Source: Molanna angustata | Lineage: Eukaryota > Arthropoda > Insecta > Trichoptera > Molannidae | DNA length: 64,000 nt | Direction of reading: 5' to 3' | NCBI GenBank assembly: GCA_963576475.1 | Contig: OY754967.1 | Span: forward strand, 25,742,651 to 25,806,650 | Shown: piece after piece, positions 50,701-59,054 of the stretch | Position numbering within the stretch: position 1 is the first letter of the stretch | Layout of the letters: each line of letters opens with the position of its first letter | Notes under the pieces: model-generated | What the model was told of the DNA's origin: nothing | The model's database searches: none | What the model saw: only the letters and a program-made list of their open reading frames with translations | Made by a program: the position numbers and the translations under genes

Positions 50701-53700
50701 TCATGTTTGTAAAAGGCAATTAGCCGTAAATAAATAAAATAAATAAAATAAATAAACTAAATAAAATAAATAAAATAAATAAAATAAATAAAATAAATAA
50801 AATAAATAAAATAAATAAAATAAATAAAATAAATAAAATAAATAAAATAAATAAAATAAATAAAATAAATAAAATAAATAAAATAAATAAAATAAATAAA
50901 ATGAATAAAATAAATAAAATAAATAAATAAATAAATATGAATTAATCAAATAGGATTATCTAGAGATGCTAGCAAGGACTAATTTTTAGTTATTTATAGT
51001 GTATTGAAACTTGCACAAAGGCGTGTATATTGCCATAGAAAAATCTCTTCCAACCACCTCGTGCCTCAAGCTACATATGTAGTTGTCGACAAACATCTTG
51101 AAATTTTATGGCCTAATGGGAGACGGTTTGCATATACGTGGTTATATCAATCAAGCAAAAAAAATGTGTTCTGCGCACCCATGTTATTTTTCAAGATGTT
51201 TGCCGATAATTGTACTAAGAAGTGAAAAAAAAAAACATGAAAATAGACGGAGCACTGAGGATAGTTTACTATGAGGAATATGGGGAATGATAGTTTCATA
51301 TTAAAAAATAAACGTCTACAATTTTTACCAAATTTCTTTTTCTTAATACAAATTAAATATTTGATCTAGTAGGTACTTACCTATGGAATTGAATTGAATT
51401 TCTAGTATCTACTTGGGCGAATTAAATTTTATTTTTTATATCCTTCTTCTTCCTTTGGTTTTAGGCCGAAGGCCTGTTTTTTCAGTCGGAGACTGCCTCT
51501 TGTGATCTGGATGTACAGCTGTCACTCCATCTTTTTGCTGGTCTCCCCCTTGCTCTACGACCCTCCGGGACTTCCTTGGAGACAATTTTGGCTAGTTGAT
51601 TGTCTCCCATTCTCTCGACATGGTCTCTCCATTGACACCTTCGCCCTATGCCTCTTTTTTATATTAATATAATCAATTAAATAAAAATGATTTATTTATT
51701 CCATTATTTCAGAGTTGCAGCAGTGGTAGCGGCGGTAGTGGCGGCGGGGGCTCATTGGAAGCCATGCTGTCGGGGGGCTCGGGTGGTGCGGGGGCGGGGG
51801 CTGGCGGAGGCCCTGGGGGAGGCGCCTCTCTCTCGTCCCCCGAGAGCGCCTACTCCACCGGGTACTCGACGGACGGCACCTCTCCGGGGGCGTCCTTCCC
51901 GCCCGAGTACTACATCAACATCCGCACCGGCACACATTACTTCCACCAGGGGGCGCCTAGGGCTCCGCCGCCTGCGCCCCCGCAGCCCCTCGCCAAGCAG
52001 CAGCAGCAGAAGCAGGTTGACTTTACATTGGAGAAGAAATCACCTGCTTTGGTGAAGAAAGAACTCCCTAAGGTAATTTTAATTATTTCAGTGTGACAAT
52101 TTTATCGATGCGTTGTAATATCTACAATAATTAGTAATCTTCCCCATAAATAAGTTTACCTATATTTTTTACCACTACAGTACCTACTTAAATGTGCAAA
52201 AAATAAAGAAATCATGAAATTCAGGTTCACAAATTATAAATTTTCAAATGACTAATTCTATTACTAATTACCATTACTAATTATTTATTCGTTTTTATAT
52301 GACATCTTTTGAAAAAAAAATCTGAATTAGGTTGTTATTTTTTTTGTGCTTCATAAGAATTTTATGCTTTTATATTTATCCAATTTTGAGAAAGCGTTTA
52401 AATTATACTGCGAAAATATCTATATGTGGTGAAATATTGAGTTTCATTTCTACTCCATCAAAAATTCGTAATTCTTATTCCCGTTTTTTTTGTTTGAATT
52501 TGATCAATTAAATTGTTAGAAAAAAATAAATATCATATAGCAAAAAAGATTTATCTTGAATATAGAACATAATGTAAAACATGGGTAATTTTTCCAAACA
52601 TTCAAAATTCTTTTAATATTTTTAAGAGTTTATATTACCATTCTTTACCTTTCTGTATTTGCTCCAGTTTTGACGTTTTTAAAATTGTGTACTGTTGCTA
52701 ATCATTAAAGCAGTTATTAGCTCTAGAGACCTACATAGCATGTATTTAATATGCCTTCTTATTGTACATAATACAAGCCCTTGAACACAGCAGCAGTTGC
52801 TAATAACTCACTCAGAATGTGTTAATTTGGTGGCATTGTTGTTTTCATCCAGTGTGCCTTTAAATTGAAACTCTTCATTGCTCTATACCTTCATGTCATT
52901 GTTCTCTTAATAAGAGACCCTATTGTTGTTTCCATTAATGGCTTATGAAATAGCCATGTTAAAATGTTTACTGTGAAGTAGTAATGGTGCTCTTAGTTAT
53001 CACTGTCACTAAATATATATCGAAGAAAGTGTGTAGGAGTTTGCATGGCTTTTGTAAACATTACTAACCAAATTGCAAACTGTGACTTGTGCAGTTCAGA
53101 CAATACATACCTATTCGTGAATTTTACTTACGAATCTCAATTTAAAATCTCGACTCTTAAAAACAGCCTTTATTTCATTTTAAAAATAAAATGTCAGTTT
53201 TTTATTGTTATTATAATTAAATTGTTGTTTATAGTATTGATATTATACACATATAATTTTTAGTAGATATTTTTTTTATGTGAATTCATTTATGCCTAAC
53301 CTATTTTTTTCAGTGTAAGCACCCAATGTGTATTTTATTAATCATTATATTAATTAACTGTAAAATACATATTTTATTTACTTACATATTTTCGTTATAA
53401 AAGAATTCAAACAATCATTTTGAATGAACTCTATTTATACAATCCGTCATGAATGCTTTGTGAAAATAATTTATTTGGTTATATTTCTTTAGATATTCTC
53501 AATTGTCGTGTTCATGTACGGTATGCCATGTTTGTATGCATGAATGAATGAAGATTTTTAACTATGTATATAAATAAAATTTTATATTTTCTTTGTCTTA
53601 TAATTGCTTCTGTGCGGGCATTTGGGTTCGATCCCCAGCAGAGGAAAAATTTATTTAAATTAATTCCTCACGCAAATGTTGCTTCTCTGGGATAGTTGGA

Positions 53701-56700
53701 AGAAATTGGCATACTCGTCATTTGCGCAGGGTGCAAGGAATTGTTTATTTAATACCAAGTTTATTAATTGATAACTGATGGAATTTAGTTTCCACATAAT
53801 TCTAAAATTTCATAATTTTCTTATGAAAATTCGTTTCTAGATGCGGGTTTGATCATATACCAGAGCAGTCACAAGGTTCGTGACGCCCCTGTATAAAATA
53901 ATGTGAAATTTCATTTTTGATGTGTTCTCTGATTCATTCAACAGCATTTCCACCATTTCAGTCAGTTTTACTACCTCAAAAGTAATAACATGCCTCGTAA
54001 CGTACGACAATTTGCCACGGCTTATTATTTTTTGTTTTTTTATTTTGTGTATATTTTTTGGTACACGTATTTAACCCCCAACAGTTGCCTCCAAATTTCA
54101 TTTTATATCTTATTTGTATTTCTTGTATTTATACCTTTTTGTGTTTTAAAAGGACCTACTCAAATAATTAAGTTTTCTTCTCGTACACATTATACTGTAG
54201 GTACACTGTATCGATCTGTACCTAAATATTAGCACAAATAATTTATCGTTAATGTTAATTATATTTTTATTTCTCTCTGAATAACTCACAAGTCTTCTCA
54301 CAAGTCGGTATCTGCTCAATCAAATCTGTACCTATTTCCAATCCAAAAATCAACAAATTGTTTTAGTATTTTTTCCTATTTTGGGAATCGATCATACGTC
54401 TTTAAAATATGCAACATACGACAGCAACATTCGCCTAAGTAATAATGTAACAAAATATATACAAAAAGAATAAAAGTATTTTTTTTATAATACCTCAAAA
54501 GTTTTCATTCTATTTCTTTTGACCGTGAATAAGAGGAAATAGTATATTTTTACTAATTATCGTTTTTCTTTCAGAGATGCTTCCCTCCTGGACATAGACG
54601 CTCCGAGTCCTGCGACGTCGGACGAGCACCTTTTGTGCGACCATTACCACCGCCTCCCCCTCATATTGTGCCACCCTCCCATCATCCATCGTCGTCCCAT
54701 CAAGTGGCTTGTTCTCCACATCCTCCTCTGCCCCATCAAGTCGCTTCTCTTCCTCATCAGAATGTTGTTGTCCCTCCCCATTACTCTGCCCTCTCTCCCC
54801 TACACATATCAGCTACCCCTCCAGTAAATACCGCTTCTCCTTCGCCCCGTCAAAGGAGCCGAATCAGGACGAATCCCTGGCTTGGCTCTTCCCTCACTCC
54901 CAAGAGCGGTGCGGAAGACTCGTGCAATGGAAGTACTTGCTCGTCCGGTCCTAGAGCCAGTGGCGGTGAAGGAAAACCGCAACTCACCCAACAACCAAAG
55001 AAGGGAATTTTGGGAGCATTTAAAGAATCTAGTCCTGTTGTTCGCCGTAGTCCGTAAGTTCCAAATATCTTTCATTTTCATAAAATCATTTTTTCCTTTA
55101 CCCAATTTTCGAAAGTTTCCTACATAATCTAAAGGTTTTTTGTTGTTGTTGCAGAGTTCCAAATGTATCATGGTCTCCAAGAAGACTTGCCATTACAGTG
55201 TCATCAAGCTCTTCAGGTAGTAGAAGGTCTAGTGATGATGATCTTACATTACATGAAATGATGGGAAAATATGATGAAAGTTACGTCTATGAAAGAGAAA
55301 CAGATATATTATCCGATAGTGACCCAACAGATTGCGAGGAATGTGGTGATACAGATGCAGACACAGGACAAGATGGTGGGGATGAACAGGATCCCGAGGA
55401 TTTAGATTTTATAGACAAAGATTCCTTCCAAGATTTAAATCTTAGTGATTCTGAAAGAGGTCCTCGAAGATTAGGGCATTCCAATTACTATCATTTTCCC
55501 AACGAGCTCTCGAGAAAGTTATCAAGACATAGAGAAAATAGTTCTCGAAGAACTAGTGGATCAAAAAAGAATGTGAAACCTAGAGCTCCACGCAAACGTC
55601 GTCCACGAGATCCTGCTACTCGCAGCCTTGGAGGGACACCAGTAAGTCATCGAAGAAAACCTTTAGATGATATTTCGGAAATACGGAGTCATCAATCTCC
55701 GATTCGTGTATCAGTTCAAAGAACACTTCTTATTGAAGATTCAAGAGTTGAAGCATTGAAAAAGAGATCTAATTCAGTTAGTTATGTTTCACGTAGTTGT
55801 GAAGTGAGACAACGCGTTCCTGGTGCAAACTATTTAGCGAATTTCGATTCTGAAATAGCTTTAATAGAAGCTGATAAAGAGGCCGATAAGAAGTATAAAG
55901 AACTCATAATGGAAGCAGAACACATTTTAGTTAGCATGAAAGCTAGTACACCGATATTGGGTTCTCCAAGGAGAATTCTTAGTAATCCTCCTACAAATAA
56001 AAGAGTTGAAATTTTAAGGAACACAGAATGTGATATGATTCCTAAAGTTCGAGGAGGTGATTCTGTTCCTGGAAGTCCAAAACTTAGTAATTCACCACGA
56101 TTTAGCCCTAAAAGAAATCACATTACAAATTTTATGCAAATAAATTCTCCTGAGTTAAGTCGACGCGATTCAAATTCAAACACCAATGAGAATATATTTT
56201 CTAGTCCAAAAAAGCTTTTAATTCACTCTCCAGTAGTCCAAAGAAATATCATTCCTAAAAGTATTGAACCTAGTCGTCCGGTATTGAAATGTCCAAATTC
56301 TCCCAGAATGCCCAGAAGAAATTTAAGTCCAGCAAGATCAGTAAGAAACTCCAATCCAGGATCACCAATTTTGCAAATCAACGGACACAATATGAATAAT
56401 TCTCCTATTCGTCAATCTAGAATAACTCAAACCACCTCCCCTTTATTGCATATAGACGATGATAGTGATGAGTCAACAGAGAAAGAAAACTCTCAATCTA
56501 ATGATAAATATAAAAAAACGATTTTTCATGTAAGTCCAAAAAAGTACAACATCAGAACCTCTCCATTCAAGACAGATTCACAAAGTGCGGAGAGTAGTCT
56601 TGTTGGAGGATCATCCAGTTCATCTGATGGTGATACTCAGACTACAAAAGTAGACACAAAAGAGAAAAATGACAAACGTCCACCACTTCTGACATTCCGA

Positions 56701-58128
56701 TCTGTCGATATTGGGCATAGAGTTCCTGATTCTGCTTACTGCCCACAGAGTGAACCAGTTAAAAGAAAGGTTTATTCGGGAAGTGCCACTTTTGATCGTT
56801 TACAAAAGTCTTTAGATTCTCATCATCTCATTCGTCAGAAATCTGATGGAGAGACTTCTACAAATGATGATCAAGGTAATTTATGCCTATGTTGTTTAAT
56901 ACTTTAGGTTGCTGTAAGAAATGAACTTTTAATGTAGAAGTTATATTAATACCTACTACTTTTATGTATTATTTTTTACATTCGTAACACTTATTTCTTT
57001 TCCAACTACCAAGAAACCAGATTTTACAATATATATTTTCAATGTAAACATGAACTGCATGACAACTGAAGTAGATCTCCTTTTATTGTTGCAAGGGACC
57101 GATGAATGTCGTGCAGGTCTTCGTGAAAAGGTTGCAAAACTCAGAGCAGAGAGGTTAGATGCTGAGGAAAGATCTCGTCTAAGAGCTGATCAACTTCAAC
57201 AACAACAAGGTCATTTTCAGAGACAACTTACACTTTTTCGAAGACAGGTAATAAAATAATAATCTCTAACATAAATTGCATAAAAAAGACAAACACAACT
57301 TTAATTTACTTCATCTAGTTGACCTACTCATTATCTATGTTGGGGTCAGCTCTCCTAATATTAAGGTTATATGCTGTTCTTTCCGGCAAACACAAGTTCA
57401 AATTGGTATTAATATTGAATCCACATTTAATTCACAACAAAATGGAATTGACTTTTTAAAAATTTTACTTAATAAAACATTTAAAATTTAAATCATTTTC
57501 ATTATAAATAAATTAAATTAAATGTAATAACTTTGTTTAAACCACTAATTTTTAGTATTTACTGTCTAACGTTTTTAACGTTTCGAAAACGTTAGACAGT
57601 AAATACTCAAAATTCGTGGTTTAAACAAAGTTATTATATGTAATTTAATTTATTTATAATTTTAAAATATGCCACAAAGTATTAGCAACATCATATGAAG
57701 ATAAATCTTTTTCTACTTTGAATAAAAGGATAATATATATCTTTCTTCCTTTTCTTTCTCCTCTTACCCAGTTTATCCAGGGTAACCAGGATCCTGTCCT
57801 GGTTTGCCACAATGGGAACACTTTGCGTAAGAGACAATATTTGCATGAGAAATGAATTAAAATAAATTTCTCCTCTGCTGGGGATCGAACCCAATATACC
57901 CGCATAGAAGCCAAACCACTTCCCTACTGTTCCACGGTGGTTGACATATGTACTATTAATTTTTTCTTTCAAAATGTTTTAAATACTTACCTAATTTTTA
58001 TTACATTTTTACAGATGCTGCTTCAGACAATCGAAGGGCTGAAAAAAAGTTTAGAAGATCAATCAGCAAGTTTAAAACAGACTTACGATGCTAGTGATGT
58101 GAAACAAAAAAACATTGAATCATTTTAG
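38540..58128 (+). CDS. Six-exon host gene, 1005-aa disordered/coiled-coil protein, family not recognised
   Basis: Seen: six segments joined at GT-AG junctions give one uninterrupted 3018-nt frame (1005 aa plus stop). Residues 1-64 come from exon 1, 65-184 from exon 2, 185-343 from exon 3, 345-917 from exon 4, 919-968 from exon 5 and 969-1005 from exon 6; codons 344 and 918 are split by introns. Layout: basic N-terminus (RPKKK near residue 17); Gly-rich 69-101; a complex motif 107-142 including SPESAYSTGYSTDGTSPG and PPEYYINIRTGTHYF; Pro/His-rich about 205-290; RTNPWLG followed by a Ser/Gly region; acidic about 397-440; strongly basic 464-500; a helical-looking stretch 579-606 (ALIEADKEADKKYKELIMEA); many Ser-Pro motifs about 610-800; C-terminal coiled coil 919-990 rich in Arg, Leu, Gln and Glu. 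No signal peptide or membrane span is seen. Inference: a cytoplasmic or nuclear scaffold-type protein. I cannot name the family or give a reaction. The start is the first in-frame ATG after a TGA six bases upstream. Confidence 0.88.
39895..40085 (-). mobile_element. tRNA-derived SINE, copy 2, in intron 1
   Basis: Same body and orientation as the copy at 3430-3678: shared blocks include 'gcacccaataacaagttg', 'gtctcacagat', 'gaaaacacaatt' and 'gatcagcagtcagatacc'. The B-box is mutated ('gggagtgggaccc'), so Pol III promoter activity is unlikely. Confidence 0.7.
42173..43255 (+). mobile_element. Repeat family G, copy 2 (intron 1)
   Basis: 'tccaaatgtcgatttgttca' at the left and 'atcgacagttggat' at the right (43242-43255). 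It has the same internal blocks in the same order as copy 1, plus internal repetition of 'ccatatatctcag/t...ccataaaagctag'. Similarity with copy 3 continues about 30 bp past the right inverted end, so the true boundary may lie further out. Overlapping ORFs are frames across it. Confidence 0.7.
43964..44952 (+). mobile_element. Repeat family G, copy 3 (intron 1)
   Basis: 'tccaatggtcgatttgttca' at the left and 'catcgacagttggat' at the right. It holds two left-end-like segments (a second 'ttatttctcgacatatcggc' near 44160). Same orientation as copies 1 and 2 and about 0.7 kb downstream of copy 2. Confidence 0.65.
45440..45965 (+). pseudogene. LINE reverse-transcriptase C-terminal remnant
   Basis: Broken frames read KTTLYKPLIRPVLTYAPETW, then DENRLDAFERKISRRIYGPI, then YDLYQDISVVKFI, and 'gtagggagatctaaactacg' for VGRSKLRW, then a tail 'gaggcagctaggacccatca'. 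This is the standard C-terminus of a widespread insect LINE group. Several frameshifts and stops. Confidence 0.7.
46160..46265 (+). repeat. Decayed SINE fragment (33.5-kb family)
   Basis: 'gtttggttcc...gaagtaaaaattcattt' followed by 'tttctcacgttatt...ttctctgggc' parallels the body of the SINEs at 33553 and 53604. Heavily mutated. Confidence 0.35.
46412..46575. mobile_element. Palindromic fold-back MITE, family B
   Basis: Inverted arms: left 'ccccctagacaac' through 'taagcgttatatcgctaagc', right the complement ending 'gttgtctaggccccc'. The centre near 46475-46500 is unpaired. It abuts the family A copy at 46577 directly. Confidence 0.8.
46577..46764. mobile_element. Palindromic fold-back MITE, family A copy 2
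   Basis: Same arms as 8362-8546, with small differences ('gcgctaattttt' and 'tgacgtttgttg' shared). The right arm has mutations ('gactcagggccc' for 'gacttgggggc'). Confidence 0.85.
47408..48277 (+). repeat. Satellite-like array, 13 x 67 bp
   Basis: A 67-bp unit ('ttttagtttaggatgttttt', 'acttatgattgggaatattt', 'tatttatgtctagatgtaaa', 'gtctga') repeats 13 times; start points of 'taggatg' run from 47417 to 48221 in steps of 67. The internal units look identical by eye; only the last diverges ('ctaaatgtacat'). Confidence 0.95.
48480..48592 (+). mobile_element. LINE 3' tail
   Basis: 'ggctgcttcagaacag' ... then (AAAT)n-type tail at 48565-48592. Same 3' UTR type as the minus-strand LINE at 37000-37870. 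Confidence 0.5.
48700..49285 (+). pseudogene. RTE/BovB-like LINE C-terminus
   Basis: Frame 1 reads YKLTVDNKLVEQVVSFKYLG, VEICSHNDLYTGVREQVNKA to VWKK. A frameshift at the A-run near 48858 leads to frame 2 (48852-49283): RIDSKVRIYKTSVRPIMTYV, ETRADTERTKRLLWTTEMRV, NVEIRKTCGIEDFVRWSRSR. It ends with a (GAA)-rich 3' end. Related in domain to 10440-10757. Non-functional because of the frameshift and truncation. Confidence 0.8.
49290..50190. other. AT-rich DNA with short ORFs
   Basis: ORFs 49740-49952 and 49997-50230 (VPIDIYSCLDTRIFLLINWG...) may belong to the LINE whose 3' end follows, but no RT motif is recognisable. Confidence 0.3.
50192..50515 (+). repeat. 4 x 81-bp tandem repeat carrying a perfect hairpin
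   Basis: Copies start at 50192, 50273, 50354 and 50435 ('aattctacatacaatattat'). Each contains GCCTTGTTGAACAAGGC, a perfect inverted repeat. Copies differ at a few bases (ctaccg/ctatcg, ggcaga/ggcgga). Confidence 0.9.
50516..50938 (+). mobile_element. LINE 3' UTR with 9-bp repeat tail
   Basis: 'gtaaaaggcaattagccgta' followed by (AAATAAAAT)n of about 200 bp (50729-50938). The tail gives a spurious Leu-Phe-Tyr ORF on minus (50701-50949). LINE 3' end by analogy. Confidence 0.6.
51449..51650 (-). pseudogene. RTE-type LINE fragment, copy 2, just upstream of exon 2
   Basis: The minus strand shares nearly all of its length with 10560-10757: 'ccaaaattgtctccaaggaa', 'gtcccggagggtcg', 'gcaagggggagaccagcaaa'. 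It lies about 60 bp from the exon 2 acceptor in antisense orientation. The remaining stretch 50950-51440 holds no supported feature. Confidence 0.75.
51713..52072 (+). CDS. Exon 2: Gly-rich segment and YYINIRTGTHYF motif
   Basis: The acceptor is ttatttcAG at 51711-51712 and the donor AAG/GTAATT is at 52072/52073, both phase 0. The 120 codons give residues 65-184. Gly/Ser/Ala runs come first, then the distinctive SPESAYSTGYSTDGTSPG and PPEYYINIRTGTHYF, then Ala/Pro and Lys/Gln repeats, then a Lys-rich end. The exon is strikingly GC-rich against an AT-rich intron, so it stands out as coding. Its clear non-repetitive motif (about 107-142) is the best handle for a homology search. Other-frame ORFs here (51687-52055 on +, 51752-51946 on -) are shadows. 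Confidence 0.87.
52073..54574 (+). other. Intron 2 (2,502 bp)
   Basis: Donor GTAATT, acceptor tttctttcAG, phase 0. It is AT-rich with a SINE fragment at about 53604-53720; otherwise I see no coding or structural signal. ORFs at 53045-53263 and 53990-54232 look like chance AT-rich frames. Confidence 0.75.
53604..53720 (+). mobile_element. SINE fragment in intron 2
   Basis: Contains the B-box 'gggttcgatcccc' and the family body 'agcagaggaaaaattta', then 'cctcacgcaaatgttgcttc' and 'tctgggatagttggaag'. The A-box half is reduced. Related to the copies at 33553 and 57775. Confidence 0.6.
54575..55053 (+). CDS. Exon 3: Pro/His-rich segment
   Basis: The acceptor is tttctttcAG at 54573-54574 and the donor CC/GTAAGT is at 55053/55054. 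The exon has 479 nt, leaving two bases of codon 344. It encodes RCFPPGHRRSESCDVG, then a Pro/His/Ser-rich stretch with PLPPPPP, then SRIRTNPWLG and a Ser/Gly region ending in KKGILGAFKESSPVVRRSP. Polyproline runs could bind SH3, WW or EVH1 domains (inference). Overlapping ORFs in other frames are shadows. Confidence 0.88.
55155..56875 (+). CDS. Exon 4: large exon with acidic, basic and Ser-Pro-rich parts
   Basis: The acceptor follows a TTG-repeat tract ending gcAG at 55153-55154, and the donor CAAG/GTAATT is at 56875/56876. It contributes 573 full codons. Order: a Ser-rich start, LHEMMGKYDESYVYERE, an acidic run rich in Asp and Glu, DFIDKDSFQDLNLSDSE, a Lys/Arg-rich run (residues 464-500) that may be a nuclear localisation signal or acidic-partner binding site, a helical stretch 579-606, then many Ser-Pro sites (for example SPRFSPKRN, RRNLSPARS, SPKKYNIRTSP). 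These would suit proline-directed kinases (inference). Without splicing, the frame runs on 32 nt into the intron and stops at 56907. Confidence 0.92.
57096..57247 (+). CDS. Exon 5: coiled-coil segment
   Basis: The acceptor is ttgttgcaAG at 57094-57095 and completes a Gly codon split after exon 4; the donor is CAG/GTAATA at 57247/57248. It encodes GTDECRAGLREKVAKLRAER... through FRRQ. Leu, Arg, Glu and Gln are spaced like heptads, indicating an alpha-helical coiled coil. Phase in is 1 and phase out is 0, matching its neighbours. Confidence 0.85.
57501..57661. mobile_element. Palindromic MITE in intron 5
   Basis: Left arm 'ataactttgtttaaaccac' ... 'agtatttactgtctaacg' pairs with 'cgttagacagtaaatact' ... 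'gtggtttaaacaaagttat', about 75 bp per arm. It would form a strong hairpin in the unspliced transcript. Confidence 0.8.
57775..57955 (-). mobile_element. SINE in intron 5
   Basis: Minus strand: an A-box-like region 'cagtagggaagtggtttgg', B-box 'gggttcgatccccag' and body 'cagaggagaaattta' as in the copies at 33553 and 53604. It then extends through 'ccaggacaggatcctggtta'. ORFs 57654-57914 and 57691-57972 are frames over it. It sits between exons 5 and 6. Confidence 0.65.
58015..58128 (+). CDS. Exon 6: last coding exon
   Basis: The acceptor is tttttacAG at 58013-58014. Thirty-seven residues, MLLQTIEGLKKSLEDQSASL... ending KNIESF, are followed by TAG at 58126-58128. The helix from exon 5 continues for about 25 residues. 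The C-terminus ESF has a hydrophobic last residue and could be a weak PDZ-type ligand, but that is only a thought. Confidence 0.85.
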   Translation: MLLQTIEGLKKSLEDQSASLKQTYDASDVKQKNIESF

Positions 58129-59050
58129 ATTGCCTGAAATTTTATTTTCATACAAGAAAAAATTCTCATTGAAAAGTGATATTATTTTTTTATACCATTT
58201 TACTTGATTTTATTTGAATAGGTATATTAAGACTCCCATTATGTAATTTTTACATAAAATGTAGAATAGATATTGTATTGTTAAAACACATACTTTTTAA
58301 TTTTAGCTTTGTAAAATATAATTTTAATTAATGGCTTAGATAATTAGTTTCATAATTACATTAATATTTAAACTTGTATGAAATGTTATTCTCCATTATT
58401 TAATTTTTTTTTATTGTTTTTATATTTTTATTCAAATTACTTGTAGATGTTTTAATGGTTGTGATTTATATTAAGTGATGTTAGTTTTATTTGTTTATGA
58501 ATCATTATTGTTGACTATTCTGCATGTATCATGTCCTATTTTATGTATAGTAAAATTACCAAAAAGAGTTCTGTACCATAATACATTGTTAGGTAGTATT
58601 TTTATTAAGAAGACTCGCTATATTTTTCAATTCAACACATTAAAAAAAGGCATTTACAGTTTTTATGACAGCACAAAAGTAAAAAACATTAACTTCATAG
58701 AATTTGAACGAAAGCAGGTAAAACAAATAATATTCTAAGTTAATCGAATGTCAGCTGATAAAATATTATATGATTTGCAATAATGACACAATGTCTTCTA
58801 TTTTTTTTTGTAAATTCATTATTGTCTGTTATTTGTGAAAGGTGTTTATATGTTAATGAAAAAAATACTATTTCACAATTTCAAATTTTTAAATGCATAT
58901 ATTTGACTACACACATTAAAGTATTGGTCAAGCATAGATTAAGTAGATCAACATTCCCTGAAACACGGTCTTTGACACCATTATACAGTTATAAACCATT
59001 TATTAAGCATCATCGACAAACGATTGTTTTTTACTTTGTGGTATCATTTT
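58129..59050 (+). other. Probable 3' UTR or downstream flank
   Basis: AT-rich sequence after the stop codon. Two open frames (58475-58738, 58783-59052) have low-complexity composition and no motif I recognise, so they are not called as genes. No clear AATAAA plus GT-rich signal is seen close to the stop. Confidence 0.4.
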
Positions 59051-59054
59051 GAAA

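Larger units (their letters stand above)
38732..51712 (+). other. Intron 1 (about 12,981 bp)
   Basis: Donor GTGAGT and acceptor tttcAG, phase 0. It is packed with repeats that are listed separately: a SINE near 40.0 kb, two copies of the roughly 1-kb repeat family, abutting palindromic MITEs near 46.5 kb, the 67-bp satellite, LINE pieces near 45.6, 48.5, 49.0, 50.7 and 51.5 kb, and an 81-bp array. The stretches 38800-39880, 40100-42060, 45000-45430 and 46780-47400 show only AT-rich sequence with no feature I can support. Confidence 0.8.

Noticed and set aside
50701..50949. 82-aa minus-strand ORF of Leu-Phe-Tyr repeats
   Set aside because: Translation of the 9-bp AT-rich LINE tail.
51687..52055. 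122-aa plus-strand ORF rich in Arg/Pro/Ala
   Set aside because: Alternative frame across GC-rich exon 2 that ignores the acceptor; the chosen frame matches phases on both sides.
54809..55180. 123-aa minus-strand ORF
   Set aside because: Antisense of exon 3 with no recognised motif.
58475..59052. Two ORFs of 87 and 89 aa after the host stop codon
   Set aside because: Low-complexity, no motif, and located in the likely 3' UTR; the second runs up to the Penelope repeat.
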